In this document: positions 40,646 through 50,030 of the stretch, in pieces
Numbering within the stretch: the first letter of the stretch is position 1
How the letters are laid out: each line of letters begins with the position of its first letter
NCBI RefSeq assembly: GCF_003987175.1
Contig: NZ_PIPM01000004.1
Location: 62,001-126,000 of the forward strand
Reading direction: 5' to 3'
Length of the DNA stretch: 64,000 nucleotides
Source: Aliidiomarina sanyensis
Lineage (GTDB): Bacteria; Pseudomonadota; Gammaproteobacteria; Enterobacterales; Alteromonadaceae
Notes under the pieces: model-generated
Seen by the model: only the letters and a program-made list of their open reading frames with translations
What the model was told of the DNA's origin: nothing
The model's database searches: none
Position numbers and translations under genes: made by a program

Positions 40646-41575
40646 CTATGCGTCAGTATCTGTCGCAATACCTGCAAGTCCAGCGGCACCCGGCATGGTC
40701 TCAATCAAATAATCAATCAAAACCCGCACCGCTGGAAGTAGACCCCGTCGATATGGGTAAACCATATGAAGCTTTCCGACGGGCAATCGCCAATTTGGAA
40801 GAACTCGAATGAGTCGTCCTTGCGCCTGATACTCGCGACACAAATATACCGGCAACGATACCACGCCTTGATGTTCTGCGGCAGCTTCTCGCAGCACCCA
40901 TAAATCATCGGTAATCAAACGCGGATGATAATTAAGGGTCAATGCTTCTCCTTGATTCGAATTGAAATTCCATTGATATCGTCCGGAAGAATAATGCATC
41001 GACATACTTGGCCAATCGAGCAGATCGGCTGGATGACTTGGCTCCCCATGGCTTTGGACAAATTGCGGACTGGCAAAAAGCGCACTTGCACTTGGTAACA
41101 ATTCCCGGGCGATCAACGAAGAATCTTCAATCGTCGGACGAACACGCAAGGCGATGTCGACCTGCTCCTCAATGAGATTGACCGGTTTATTGGTCATGAT
41201 CAAGTCAATCTGAACATCCGGATAACGACGCAAAAACTCCGGCATAATTGAAACCAGCAACGACTGGCTGATCGCATAGGGACTGCTGATCCGTACCTTT
41301 CCACGGGGTTTTTCTTGGACGAACTGCGTGACCTGTTCAGCTGCTTCTGCCGCCGCAACAACGGTTTGGCAATGGACGAGAAACTCGCGTCCAACATCCG
41401 TGAGATAGAGTTTTCGCGTGGTTCGATTTAATAACCGAACCCCAAGCTCCTCTTCAAGGTCAGCAATCCGTCGACTTAAGGTTGATTTTGGAACCCCAAG
41501 CGTACGGGCCGCAGCACTAAAACTTCCATGCTCCACCACGTGAGCAAACCAGGCAAGGTTGGTAATGTCGCGCAT
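40646..41575 (-). CDS. LysR-type transcriptional regulator
   Basis: A 309-residue regulator with an N-terminal winged helix-turn-helix (GSFSAAARTLGVPKSTLSRRIADLEEELG) and a periplasmic-binding-like effector domain. It is divergent from the azoreductase gene with 137 bases between them, the classical layout for a LysR activator or repressor controlling its neighbour. The inducer is unknown; quinones or electrophiles would suit an azoreductase target, by inference. Confidence 0.92.
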   Translation of the reverse strand: MRDITNLAWFAHVVEHGSFSAAARTLGVPKSTLSRRIADLEEELGVRLLNRTTRKLYLTDVGREFLVHCQTVVAAAEAAEQVTQFVQEKPRGKVRISSPYAISQSLLVSIMPEFLRRYPDVQIDLIMTNKPVNLIEEQVDIALRVRPTIEDSSLIARELLPSASALFASPQFVQSHGEPSHPADLLDWPSMSMHYSSGRYQWNFNSNQGEALTLNYHPRLITDDLWVLREAAAEHQGVVSLPVYLCREYQAQGRLIRVLPNWRLPVGKLHMVYPYRRGLLPAVRVLIDYLIETMPGAAGLAGIATDTDA

Positions 41576-41581
41576 CTTATT

Positions 41582-41637
41582 GTTCCATATTTGAAACAGT
41601 TGTTCTCATTTTAGACCTCTAGTCCTTAAATTGGAAC
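41582..41637. promoter_or_regulatory. Candidate LysR binding region before azoR
   Basis: The span is flanked by inverted copies GTTCCA (41582-41587) and TGGAAC (41632-41637). The left copy starts TTCCATATTTGAA, a T-N11-A motif with TTC/GAA arms, the usual LysR box shape. It sits in the shared control region. Confidence 0.4.
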
Positions 41638-41712
41638 ATCTTTAAACTGTGTCACGTGATGAAAAAGAACCCATGCTCTTCAGAGCATTTCCTATTTTGA
41701 AGTGAGGTTATG

Positions 41713-42324
41713 ATGAAAATTCTACATATTGAAACGGGGTTGTTTGAAGGCCAATCAGTCAGCCGTCAGTTGAGCCAAAAAATCGTTGACCGTTTGGTCG
41801 CGAAACACCCTGACGCGCAAGTCATTACCCGTGACTTGATCAAAACGCCAATTGCCCACTTGGATGCCGAAATTCTTTTGGCGGGTGGAACGGATGAAGC
41901 CCAGCGCACTGAGCGCCAGCGCATCGAATCCGCGCTGACCGAAACCCTGCTTGAAGAACTCTTTGCCGCGGATGTGATTGTTTTAGGTGCACCAATGTAC
42001 AACTTCTCAGTGCCCTCACAGCTCAAAGCTTGGATTGACCGTATTGCACAAGCGGGCCGTACCTTCCAGTACACAGAAGCAGGCCCTGAGGGCTTGGTAA
42101 CTGGCAAGCGCGTTTACCTTGCGTCTGCGCGCGGTGGCATCTATAGCGAAGGCGCTGCAGCCGCAATGGAACACCAAGAAAGCTTCCTGACCACCGTATT
42201 TGGCTTCTTAGGTATGACGGACGTCACTATTGTGCGCGCTGAAGGCGTGAACTTAGGTGAAGAAGCGCGTACCGCGTCAATCGCCAAAGCGAGCGACACC
42301 ATCAACAGTGTAGTCGCCGCCTAA
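41713..42324 (+). CDS. azoR: FMN-dependent NADH-azoreductase
   Basis: Flavodoxin-fold oxidoreductase that reduces quinones and azo compounds with NADH. It has 203 residues with the FMN-binding start (ILHIETGLFEGQSVSRQLS), the MYNFSVPSQLKAWIDRI motif that identifies AzoR, and LASARGGIYS. Two adjacent ATGs occur; GAGG sits only two bases before the first (41710) but five before the second, so I take 41713. Divergent from lysR; an intrinsic terminator follows. Confidence 0.93.
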   Translation: MKILHIETGLFEGQSVSRQLSQKIVDRLVAKHPDAQVITRDLIKTPIAHLDAEILLAGGTDEAQRTERQRIESALTETLLEELFAADVIVLGAPMYNFSVPSQLKAWIDRIAQAGRTFQYTEAGPEGLVTGKRVYLASARGGIYSEGAAAAMEHQESFLTTVFGFLGMTDVTIVRAEGVNLGEEARTASIAKASDTINSVVAA

Positions 42325-42346
42325 AATAAAGGATTTGACGCCGCGT

Positions 42347-42375
42347 AAAAGCCGGAGCTCCACTCCGGCTTTTTT
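42347..42375 (+). terminator. Intrinsic terminator after azoR
   Basis: GCCGGAG and CTCCGGC form a seven-base stem extended by flanking AAAA/TTTT pairs, with a five-base loop and a T-run that continues through 42375. It lies 22 bases past the azoR stop. Confidence 0.88.
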
Positions 42376-42600
42376 CTTGCACCTTCGACATGACCGCGCC
42401 ATTTGTAATCAAGACGACAGCACAGAAAATCTCCTGTAATATCAAGATTACGCTCTTGCGGCTGATATGATTACGTTGGCGCGTCGTGCGTCCATGTATG
42501 GTGCCAAGCGATATGGTCGTGGACGGGCTGAGTTATTCAACGATACGATGACCGCCTATACTTCACCATGCTACGCCCCAGGCTTTTTTCGGAGAACTTC

Positions 42601-43200
42601 ATGAAGCATCGCTACCCAATATGCCTTCTTCCTTTGTTTCTATTGTTCAGCTCGAATGCTGCGGCAGAAACGTTCCAAGGCCCAAATTGGAATACCTTGG
42701 ACCTGCTTTACCATCATGAAGCTGGCCGCGGAAGTAATGCGCCGAAAGCCGATTTGGGCGGACTTCGTGGTACCGCGACTTTCAAAGAGCGTTGGCTGAT
42801 TGGTGTGGAGGCCTTTGGCGGTGAGCTCACCTCAACAAGCGAACTCTCCCGCTCGACAGCGACGGCATATCAGACAGCAGCATACGTGGGATATCGAAGC
42901 GCAGCGAGCGAACAGGCTGATTTATATGTGACTGCGGGTGCCATGCGAGTGGATGTAGATTTTGGCCAATTTACTGCGTGGCAATCTGGTTTTCTGTCAC
43001 GGGCAGGCATGCGTGGTGTGATTGATAATACCTGGGATTTAAATGCTTACTTGCAGTATAGCTATGTAAATCGGAGCTCCGCGACATCCCTGCACGCGGA
43101 AGCTCGTTATCCACTTTTTGAGCGCGTCCATCTCGTTGCTGGAGCCGCGATGTACGCCCGCGCTTACTCCGGGACCTTTGGCATCTCGATCCAATTCTGA
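42601..43200 (+). CDS. Small exported beta-strand protein, probable outer-membrane barrel
   Basis: Unrecognised protein of 199 residues with a clear signal peptide (MKHRYPICLLPLFLLFSSNAAA). The mature part alternates hydrophobic and polar residues as in beta strands and ends FGISIQF, a C-terminal aromatic typical of outer-membrane barrels. About eight short strands can be drawn, which would fit an eight-stranded barrel such as OmpX or OmpA-type; this is inference. GGAGAACTTC precedes the chosen ATG. The 225 bases between the azoR terminator and this gene contain nothing else I can name. Confidence 0.75.
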   Translation: MKHRYPICLLPLFLLFSSNAAAETFQGPNWNTLDLLYHHEAGRGSNAPKADLGGLRGTATFKERWLIGVEAFGGELTSTSELSRSTATAYQTAAYVGYRSAASEQADLYVTAGAMRVDVDFGQFTAWQSGFLSRAGMRGVIDNTWDLNAYLQYSYVNRSSATSLHAEARYPLFERVHLVAGAAMYARAYSGTFGISIQF

Positions 43201-43225
43201 TCAACGAAAAGACCGCGCTACGCCC

Positions 43226-44629
43226 CTATTCCGGGACTCGAACACCCCACAGGTCATATTCATCGGTGTGGATAATCTCAACCCACACCTTATCCCCTGG
43301 CTTCACATCCGTTTCATCGCTCAAGTAGACTAATCCATCAATCTCAGGTGCATCTGCATAGCTCCGGCCAACCGCACCTTCGGGGTTCACTTCATCGATC
43401 AAAACCAACATCTCTTGACCAATACGGGCCCGAAGTTTTGCCGCGCTGATTTCCTGCTGAACCGCCATAAATCGCTCATAGCGTTCTTGCTTTACAGCCT
43501 CAGGCACCGGATCCGGCAGCTCATTCGCTTTTGCACCTTCCACTGGAGAATACGTGAAGCACCCCACGCGATCGAGCTGTGCTTCTCGTAAGAAGTCGAG
43601 CAGTTCAGCAAAGTCTTCCTCCGTCTCTCCAGGGAAGCCCACAATAAATGTACTGCGGATCACTAGGTCTGGGCAGATGGCCCGCCACTTGTGGATTCGC
43701 TCGAGCACTCGCTCAGAGCTGCCTGGCCGTTTCATCAGTTTCAGAATTTTCTTACTGGCGTGTTGAAAGGGAATATCCAAATAGGGAAGAATCTTGCCCT
43801 CTGCCATCAATGGAATGATGTCATCGACCGATGGATATGGATACACATAGTGGAGCCGAACCCAAACACCCATTTCACCCAAGGCTTCACACAATTCCTG
43901 CATCCGTGTTTTTACTGGACGACCGTCCCAAAACCCTGTCCGGTGCTTCACATCCACGCCATATGCGCTCGTGTCTTGCGAGATCACCAATAGCTCTTTT
44001 ACGCCGGCGTTTACCAAGCGCTTTGCCTCGTCCAGTACATTCCCGATCGGACGGCTCACCAAGTCTCCGCGGAAGGAAGGGATAATGCAGAAGGTGCAAC
44101 GGTGATTGCAGCCTTCCGATATTTTTAGGTACGCGAAGTGCTTCGGCGTCAATTTGACACCCGTGTCGGGCACTAAATTTTCAAACGGAATCTGCTCAGG
44201 TTTCGGCAAGTGCGTATAAACCTGTGACATCACCTCTTCGTAAGCATGCGGACCGGTAATGGCAAGTACATTTGGGTGCACTTCACGAATTTCGTCATCA
44301 CGTGCTCCAAGACACCCTGTCACCAACACTTTGCCATTTTCTTGTATAGCTTCACCGATCGCATCAAGTGATTCTTGGACGGCTGAGTCAATAAAGCCAC
44401 AGGTGTTTACAATCACCATATCCGCATTGTCGTAGGTCGGGACAATGTCGTAACCCTCAACCCGCAATTGCGTCAAAATACGCTCAGAATCGACCAAGTT
44501 TTTCGGACAACCAAGACTTACAAAACCGATGGTTGCTTTGCCACGGGTTGCACCCTTTGGACCTGTGACAGATTCACGGTTTTCACCGGCGGGTGATTGC
44601 GGGTCAAACAGAATGGGATGTGATGACAT
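43226..44629 (-). CDS. rimO: Ribosomal protein S12 methylthiotransferase RimO
   Basis: Radical-SAM enzyme that methylthiolates the conserved aspartate of ribosomal protein S12. The 467 residues hold the N-terminal cluster cysteines Cys41, Cys77 and Cys106 (LGCPKNL, NTCGFID, TGCLGA), the radical-SAM motif CNHRCTFC (174-181) and a C-terminal TRAM domain. The LGCPKNL sequence and length fit RimO rather than MiaB. The gene stands alone, divergent from the GGDEF-EAL gene. Confidence 0.96.
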   Translation of the reverse strand: MSSHPILFDPQSPAGENRESVTGPKGATRGKATIGFVSLGCPKNLVDSERILTQLRVEGYDIVPTYDNADMVIVNTCGFIDSAVQESLDAIGEAIQENGKVLVTGCLGARDDEIREVHPNVLAITGPHAYEEVMSQVYTHLPKPEQIPFENLVPDTGVKLTPKHFAYLKISEGCNHRCTFCIIPSFRGDLVSRPIGNVLDEAKRLVNAGVKELLVISQDTSAYGVDVKHRTGFWDGRPVKTRMQELCEALGEMGVWVRLHYVYPYPSVDDIIPLMAEGKILPYLDIPFQHASKKILKLMKRPGSSERVLERIHKWRAICPDLVIRSTFIVGFPGETEEDFAELLDFLREAQLDRVGCFTYSPVEGAKANELPDPVPEAVKQERYERFMAVQQEISAAKLRARIGQEMLVLIDEVNPEGAVGRSYADAPEIDGLVYLSDETDVKPGDKVWVEIIHTDEYDLWGVRVPE

Positions 44630-44668
44630 ATCAACTCTTTTAACTAAACTACAAATACCACTCGCTCC

Positions 44669-44698
44669 GTGAGGACCTCATCCGTTGATGAACCTCAC
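44669..44698 (-). repeat. Compound hairpin in the rimO leader
   Basis: GTGAGG/CCTCAC outer arms enclose CATC/GATG inner arms with a four-base loop, 40 to 69 bases upstream of rimO. No T-run follows on the minus strand, so it is a leader structure or an operator, not a terminator. Confidence 0.35.
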
Positions 44699-44731
44699 CT
44701 GCGACTAAAAAATAGCCCGTTATTTTACCTG

Positions 44732-44757
44732 ATTCGGACAGAAGAAACAGTCCGGAT
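44732..44757. promoter_or_regulatory. Inverted repeat between rimO and the GGDEF-EAL gene
   Basis: ATTCGGAC and GTCCGGAT pair at seven of eight positions around a ten-base centre, 71 bases before the GGDEF-EAL start. The spacing is one helical turn between half-sites, compatible with a dimeric regulator. Confidence 0.3.
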
Positions 44758-44827
44758 GTTTGTTTTAACCCTTTACCCTGCTAAATTTACAACAGCAGAA
44801 TAATTATATTCACCCATTGAGGAGCTG

Positions 44828-46366
44828 ATGTCCCCATTTCGGACCGCGATATGGCGAACAGCCATCTATCTAGTGTTTGGTTTTTTATGGATTCTTTACT
44901 CTGACCGTTTTCTAGAGCAAATCGTCGATAATACCGAAACACTGACCCAAATGCAGACCTACAAGGGCTGGTTCTTCGTCACGATGACCGGCCTCTTATT
45001 CTTTTTTCTCATGCATAGTGCTCTAAAGCGGGAACGTCGGCTCTTTGAACGTGACAATCTCACCTGTTTACTGAATCGCCATGTTTTTTCTCAAGAACTT
45101 GACGTATGGATCCGTCAAAGCGAACAAAATGACCAAATTCTGGTTGCCATTCTAAATATCGATGAATTTCGTCAAATCAATCACACGGCAGGCTCACGAG
45201 CCGGTGATGACCTGTTGATCGCAACCTCGGAACTGATCGCACAAGCCGGTAATGGGGATCGTTCCTTAGTCGCCCGGATTGGGGCAGATGAATTTGCCAT
45301 TGCGATTCCATTGGTAAATTCTTTCGAGCACTATATCGAACGCCTGCGCGAGGTGCAGCGCAAAGTCCACGATTTACCTATTGACGGCATGCCGGAACAT
45401 CACACACTTATTTCTCTCGGAATTGCGTTGTATCCACAAGATGCACTCGAAAGCAAAGCCTTACAAACATCAGCTGCAATTGCACTGGAAGAAGCGAAGG
45501 AAATCGGTGGAGGTCAGTTACGTGTTTACGATCATGTGTTTGGTGAAGCGGTCCACAATCGCCTCAAGCTTAGTCATGATCTAAAAGCTGCGATCGCCAA
45601 CGACGAGTTTCACCTCGTTTATCAACCGCAATTTGATTGCTGCTCTCTCCGTATTACCGGTGTTGAAGCCCTTTTACGTTGGACGCATCCTCACTTTGGC
45701 CCTATCCGACCCGATGTATTTATTTCCCTTGCGGAACAACAAGGCATGATTACCGCAATCACGGATTATGTCTGCAAACAGGCCATTGAGGAGCTCACTC
45801 ACAATCAACTCATGGGTGAGAAAATTCCACGCCTATCAATCAACGTTTCCGCGCTCGACTTCGAAGGCGAAGAATGTCACGAGAACTTTTTTAAAAAACT
45901 TGAAGGGCTCTCCGACTGGTCTCAACTACAGCTCGAGCTCACGGAAACCGCCATCACAAAGAATTTTGAGAAAAGCCAGCGCGCGCTGGATATTCTGCGC
46001 CGTGCAAAACTCCAGGTTTCAATTGATGATTTCGGAACGGGTTATTCGTCTTTGAGCCTTTTGCAACGTTTGCCGGTTCATGAGGTCAAAATCGACAGAA
46101 GTTTTATTTCTGACATCCCAAACAACGAGGATAGTTGTAATATCGTTCGCACCATTATTGCAATGTCTCGTACAATGCACCTACGGGTTGTGGCCGAAGG
46201 CGTCGAAACCAACGATCAACTCGCGTTTCTGCAGGCCGAAGGGTGCGACGAGGTACAAGGTTTTTATCTTGCGAAGCCTATGCCTATTCGGGAGCTCATC
46301 ACGTTTTGTGAGCATTATACGGCGGAACCACAGCGTCGGCAGCAGTCGTCTGAAACAAAATCATAA
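44828..46366 (+). CDS. GGDEF-EAL membrane protein, probable c-di-GMP phosphodiesterase
   Basis: A 512-residue inner-membrane protein with two N-terminal helices, a GGDEF domain (about 75-235) and an EAL domain (about 245-500). The GGDEF signature is altered to GADEF and no RxxD inhibitory site precedes it, so cyclase activity is doubtful. The EAL domain looks complete: EALLRW, ELTET, DDFGTGYSSL, VKIDRSFI, VAEGVET and QGFYLAKPM. Net c-di-GMP hydrolysis is the best guess. GAGGAGCTG precedes the ATG. Confidence 0.9.
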   Translation: MSPFRTAIWRTAIYLVFGFLWILYSDRFLEQIVDNTETLTQMQTYKGWFFVTMTGLLFFFLMHSALKRERRLFERDNLTCLLNRHVFSQELDVWIRQSEQNDQILVAILNIDEFRQINHTAGSRAGDDLLIATSELIAQAGNGDRSLVARIGADEFAIAIPLVNSFEHYIERLREVQRKVHDLPIDGMPEHHTLISLGIALYPQDALESKALQTSAAIALEEAKEIGGGQLRVYDHVFGEAVHNRLKLSHDLKAAIANDEFHLVYQPQFDCCSLRITGVEALLRWTHPHFGPIRPDVFISLAEQQGMITAITDYVCKQAIEELTHNQLMGEKIPRLSINVSALDFEGEECHENFFKKLEGLSDWSQLQLELTETAITKNFEKSQRALDILRRAKLQVSIDDFGTGYSSLSLLQRLPVHEVKIDRSFISDIPNNEDSCNIVRTIIAMSRTMHLRVVAEGVETNDQLAFLQAEGCDEVQGFYLAKPMPIRELITFCEHYTAEPQRRQQSSETKS

Positions 46367-46393
46367 TCTATGCAGTAAAAGGTCTTTTAGAAC

Positions 46394-46990
46394 ATGTTAA
46401 ATTGGCAATCTCTCATTATTATCGGTCTTGCAACCCTCGCGCTTGTGGGATGCAGCACACCCCCACCCCAAGAGCATCGCGTTGAAGCACCACAAATCCT
46501 ACCCGAGCCGACGATGGATGAGTACTGCTCCGTTCGCCCATGTCGAGGTGACACCCATATTTTCCTTGCCACGGTTGAAGGTGAATATCACTACCGAAAT
46601 GATTACTTTTGGCCGGTGGTGCAAGACAAGACCATTCGTGTCTTACCAGGCGAACGCGTATTGGTAGAAGCTCAAATTGATGAAGATGGCGCGCTCGCCA
46701 ACTTCCAGCAAGTGAATGAAATAGAGAATCCGGACCGCACGTTCGAGTTTTTCTTCCGTCAGTTGCGCGGCAATTATGGGATGATGGTGAGCATGCGGAA
46801 CCCCTTTCCGTTTCCCGTTGATCTCCAAGTGGAATTGACTGATTTAAATGGGGAAACGCGCCCGACTGGAACCTGTCCAATCAGAGCGCAGCGTTCGTTT
46901 ATTGATCAGTGGATGCAGCCTGCTAAAACATTGGTGATCCGGGAAATTCGTCGACTCGAGCACGATGCTCCGATCATTTGCCGCGTGTAG
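46394..46990 (+). CDS. Lipoprotein of unknown function
   Basis: A 198-residue predicted lipoprotein with the lipobox LVGC (Cys20) after a short hydrophobic signal. Residues after the anchor are Pro/Glu-rich; the remainder looks beta-rich, and four more cysteines (in YCSVRPC, GTCPI and the final ICRV) could form two disulfides. I do not recognise the family. It starts 27 bases after the GGDEF-EAL gene and may share its transcript. Confidence 0.8.
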   Translation: MLNWQSLIIIGLATLALVGCSTPPPQEHRVEAPQILPEPTMDEYCSVRPCRGDTHIFLATVEGEYHYRNDYFWPVVQDKTIRVLPGERVLVEAQIDEDGALANFQQVNEIENPDRTFEFFFRQLRGNYGMMVSMRNPFPFPVDLQVELTDLNGETRPTGTCPIRAQRSFIDQWMQPAKTLVIREIRRLEHDAPIICRV

Positions 46991-47079
46991 GGTTCGAACC
47001 AAATACGATCCGGATCAATTTACAGTCACTGAAAGCATGACATACTGCACTAGAGTCCATGGTGAAACGAGGATAGGTC

Positions 47080-47781
47080 ATGACACCCCATATTGAAGCT
47101 GCTCCCGGTGCATTTGCAAAAACCGTCCTCATGCCGGGGGACCCGCTTCGAGCGCAGTTTATTGCCACGAACTACCTTGAGAATGTGCGTGAAATCAATC
47201 GCGTACGAAACATGTTCGCCTACACCGGAACATTTCGCGGTAAGCCGGTGAGTGTTATGGGTAGCGGCATGGGAATGCCGAGTATTGGCATTTACTCGTG
47301 GGAACTCTTCAAAGAATATGACGTAGAACGCATCATTCGAATTGGCTCCTGTGGAGCCTATACGGAAGATTTAGCGCTGTATGACGTGGTTCTTGCCACC
47401 CATGTCTATAGTGAAACGAGCTTCGGTCAAACACAGAATGGTGAGTCGAGCCCCTACCGCAAACCATCCTCGGCATTAAACCACGCCTTAATTCAATGTG
47501 CCCACGCATTGGATATCCCGCTCAAAACCGGAACCATCCACTCATGTGATGTGTTCTATCGTGAAAATTTTGAAGATTTTAGACGAATATACGCGGATTT
47601 CGGCGCAATTTGCGTAGAAATGGAAGCATTTGCATTATTCCATAACGCACAGGTACTGGGCAAAGAGGCCGCCTGTATCCTGACGGTTTCGGATAACTTG
47701 GTAACGCAAGAAGCCGCGTCTGCAGAGGCCCGTCAAACGGCATTTACCCGCATGATGGATGTTGCACTCGGAGTGCTATAA
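47080..47781 (+). CDS. deoD: Purine-nucleoside phosphorylase DeoD
   Basis: Phosphorolyses purine (deoxy)nucleosides to base and (deoxy)ribose-1-phosphate in salvage. The 233 residues match the hexameric bacterial type: MPGDPLRAQFIA, GSGMGMPSIGIYSWEL, RIGSCGAY, ICVEMEAFAL and VSDNL with the catalytic aspartate. GAGGATAGGTC precedes the ATG. It is a single gene here, without the deoCAB neighbours of E. coli, and converges on the META lipoprotein gene. Confidence 0.96.
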   Translation: MTPHIEAAPGAFAKTVLMPGDPLRAQFIATNYLENVREINRVRNMFAYTGTFRGKPVSVMGSGMGMPSIGIYSWELFKEYDVERIIRIGSCGAYTEDLALYDVVLATHVYSETSFGQTQNGESSPYRKPSSALNHALIQCAHALDIPLKTGTIHSCDVFYRENFEDFRRIYADFGAICVEMEAFALFHNAQVLGKEAACILTVSDNLVTQEAASAEARQTAFTRMMDVALGVL

Positions 47782-47806
47782 ACGTACCCCGAGTACAACG
47801 ATTCGT

Positions 47807-48571
47807 TTATTTTAATTCGCGTGGCAGATAGCTTGCACGAATCACTTCACCTTGCACGGTACTCAAGAGAAGTTCGTTTTCCTCATTGAATGAAATCTGC
47901 GTCACATTCCCCAAGGTATTCACGTACTTCACTTCAAAATCCATACGAGCCTCTGCACACGCCATGCGGGTGAGGCCCATTTGGCTGAAACTGATCCCCT
48001 CGCCGGTCAGGTTATAGCTTCCAAAATACCGGTTGCAACCACCCTGCCCATAAATGCGCCCGTCGGTATCAAAATTTAGCGTCACGGATGCATCACGTGG
48101 GGGCTGAGTTCCATCCACGTCGACAACGTGCCACTGGCTACCGAGCAATAAGTCTTTTGTATCACCTGCACATCCTTGATAGCGTGCACCGTCCACCGAA
48201 AGCTCCGCAGTGTATGGGAATGGCATTCCCGCCATCGTGTCATGGCAAATCGATTGGGTAATCGTCAGTCCGCCGCGTCCTCCGGAGAACTGATACTCGG
48301 CTTGGCTCTCATCCATTTGAACACCCACGATGGGCAGGAGGTTCCATGTATCCCATGAGTCCGCAGCGAGCATGTAGCGCACGTAGTCAGCATAGACTTC
48401 AGCCGTCCAAAACGGTTCATTGCCAGAGGCCCGTAAGATTCGCTCTCCAAGTTCGACTTCAGGTTCGGCTGTGACAACATCGTCTTCAGGTGTTGAGCTG
48501 CACGCCGATAAATTAAGAGCGAAAGCCATTGCTGCGCCCGTCCATACCACTCGATTTACTGTATGCATCAT
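47807..48571 (-). CDS. Two-domain lipoprotein with C-terminal META domain
   Basis: A 254-residue lipoprotein (lipobox LSAC, Cys24). The first domain (RASGNEPFWTAEVYADYVRY and the SICHDTMAGMPFPYTAEL segment) resembles COG3650-type periplasmic domains. The second (GSQWHVVDVDG ... GQGGCNRYFGSYNL ... MACAEARMDFE) is a META/HslJ domain, associated in E. coli with novobiocin and heat responses. Cysteines in both parts suggest disulfides. Role inferred: envelope stress. Confidence 0.85.
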   Translation of the reverse strand: MMHTVNRVVWTGAAMAFALNLSACSSTPEDDVVTAEPEVELGERILRASGNEPFWTAEVYADYVRYMLAADSWDTWNLLPIVGVQMDESQAEYQFSGGRGGLTITQSICHDTMAGMPFPYTAELSVDGARYQGCAGDTKDLLLGSQWHVVDVDGTQPPRDASVTLNFDTDGRIYGQGGCNRYFGSYNLTGEGISFSQMGLTRMACAEARMDFEVKYVNTLGNVTQISFNEENELLLSTVQGEVIRASYLPRELK

Positions 48572-48711
48572 ATTGAGTTCCTCTCCACGACCAACCCGGC
48601 GTATTGTGCATCGGAGTGACCTTCACGCCTAGAGTACTCCTTTGACCATTAAACAACCTTTACATCAGGTTCAATTTTTTGGTAGCCGCGACGAGCGATT
48701 TAAAGCACGAG

Positions 48712-49038
48712 TCAAGAACGCAGCTTGACCGCCGTACCAAAAACGAGGATTTCTGCAGCGCTTTGCGCAACAACCGATGTCGAGAATCGGACGCCGACGA
48801 CTGCATCGGCACCTAACTCCCGCGCCTCATCGAGCATTCGATCAATCGATTGTTCCCGACTTTCTGCCATGAGTTTGGTGTAGTCGTAAAGCTCACCGCC
48901 CACTAAATTCCGCAACCCTGCAAGAATATCCCGGCCTAAATGGCGTGCTCGAATGGTGTTTCCCCGCACTATCCCCAGTGTTTCGATAATTTCATGTCCA
49001 GCAATTGTTTCGGTTGTCGCGACGAGAATGGGTTTCAT
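48712..49038 (-). CDS. YbjQ family protein (UPF0145)
   Basis: A 108-residue protein of the YbjQ family: TTETIAGHEIIETLGIVRGNTIRARHLGRD, ARELGADAVVGVRF and a hydrophobic C-terminal strand. Family members form oligomeric rings and their function is unknown. The ATG overlaps the anti-sigma stop (ATGA), tying it to the sigma/anti-sigma operon. No terminator is evident in the 140 bases after it. Confidence 0.9.
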   Translation of the reverse strand: MKPILVATTETIAGHEIIETLGIVRGNTIRARHLGRDILAGLRNLVGGELYDYTKLMAESREQSIDRMLDEARELGADAVVGVRFSTSVVAQSAAEILVFGTAVKLRS

Positions 49039-49493
49039 AGTTTCACCTTTTTATATTTATCCGTTTTTGAGGCAATCAAGCGTTGCCGCAGTACCATCAA
49101 GAAAAGTCCAATAAAGCCAAGATAGACCCCTGCTATGCCAAGGCGCACCCACCAGGGCACATTTCGATCGGTTAGCAATTCGACCGCAAGATCCCAAAAA
49201 AAGAACGTCGTGAGGAGCAATGCCCCCAGAACTAGGGCAATCCAGCCGAACCACCCGAGGAACCGGGCCGACCGATCATTCATAACTTTAGGCAGGTCCC
49301 GCGCATCAGCAGAAACATGAACGGCTCGCTTCATATCGCCTCGCAATGTAGTCATTTCTTCAAGTAATGCCTTACAACTGTGACACGTTCGTATGTGAAC
49401 CATCACCCGCTGTTGCTCTTGTTGAGTTAATTCGTCATCGAGGTAACCCGACAATTGCTCGGCAACGGCACAATTCGTTTCATGGGTTTGCAT
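49035..49493 (-). CDS. Zinc-finger anti-sigma factor, membrane-bound
   Basis: Predicted anti-sigma of 152 residues: an N-terminal ZAS domain with the HxxxCxxC motif (HIRTCHSC) and an upstream cysteine, followed by two membrane helices (FLGWFGWIALVLGALLLTTFFFW and VRLGIAGVYLGFIGLFLMVL) and a basic end. It should hold the adjacent sigma factor inactive at the membrane until a signal. The ATG at 49491-49493, with GGGGGA before it, lies within the sigma gene, a 14-base overlap; a start at 49508 is possible. Confidence 0.85.
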   Translation of the reverse strand: MQTHETNCAVAEQLSGYLDDELTQQEQQRVMVHIRTCHSCKALLEEMTTLRGDMKRAVHVSADARDLPKVMNDRSARFLGWFGWIALVLGALLLTTFFFWDLAVELLTDRNVPWWVRLGIAGVYLGFIGLFLMVLRQRLIASKTDKYKKVKL

Positions 49494-49995
49494 TGGATAA
49501 TCCCCCATCTTCAGTTATTTCACTCAGTTTCGTTCGCAACGCCATCCGCGCGCGGTGCAAGCGAGACATGACAGTGCCTCGTTCAATCTGCAACACAGCC
49601 GCTAAATCGTCGTAACTCAGGTCATTGACCTCACGGAGCACCAATATTTCTCGCTGCTCAGACGACAACAAAGCAAGCGCTCGCCGCACCCAAACCACTT
49701 TTTCCTCACGCTCACCCAAGGTTTCGTCGTCAACAAAGGCTTCGGTAAATTCCTCGACTACAATGGAACGATCCATGCGCTTTTCTTGTTGCAACCAATC
49801 GAAGCAGGCGTGCCGGACCACTTTATAAAACCAGACCTTTTGAGCCGCTGTATCCGATGGGACCCGACGTGCACTCATACTCTTATACAAAGCGTGTTGG
49901 ACCATATCTTGAGCTGCCTCTCGGCAACCCAATAAGCTCACGGCAAATGCGAGCGCTCCCCCATACCATTGCATGAACGGATGAGAACCTGTCAT
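49480..49995 (-). CDS. ECF RNA polymerase sigma factor
   Basis: Small group IV sigma-70 of 171 residues with region 2 (KVWFYKVVRHACFDWLQQE) and region 4 (LSSEQREILVLREVNDLSYDDLAAVLQIERGTVMSRLHRARMALR). It directs transcription of its own operon and probably others. I prefer the ATG at 49993-49995, preceded by AAGGAAAAGCGC, over the one at 50019, because the candidate promoter upstream would leave almost no leader for the latter. The cotranscribed zinc anti-sigma makes this a stress-type sigma module. Confidence 0.9.
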   Translation of the reverse strand: MTGSHPFMQWYGGALAFAVSLLGCREAAQDMVQHALYKSMSARRVPSDTAAQKVWFYKVVRHACFDWLQQEKRMDRSIVVEEFTEAFVDDETLGEREEKVVWVRRALALLSSEQREILVLREVNDLSYDDLAAVLQIERGTVMSRLHRARMALRTKLSEITEDGGLSNANP

Positions 49996-50030
49996 GCGCT
50001 TTTCCTTATGTTGTTGCATTCACTTCACTA

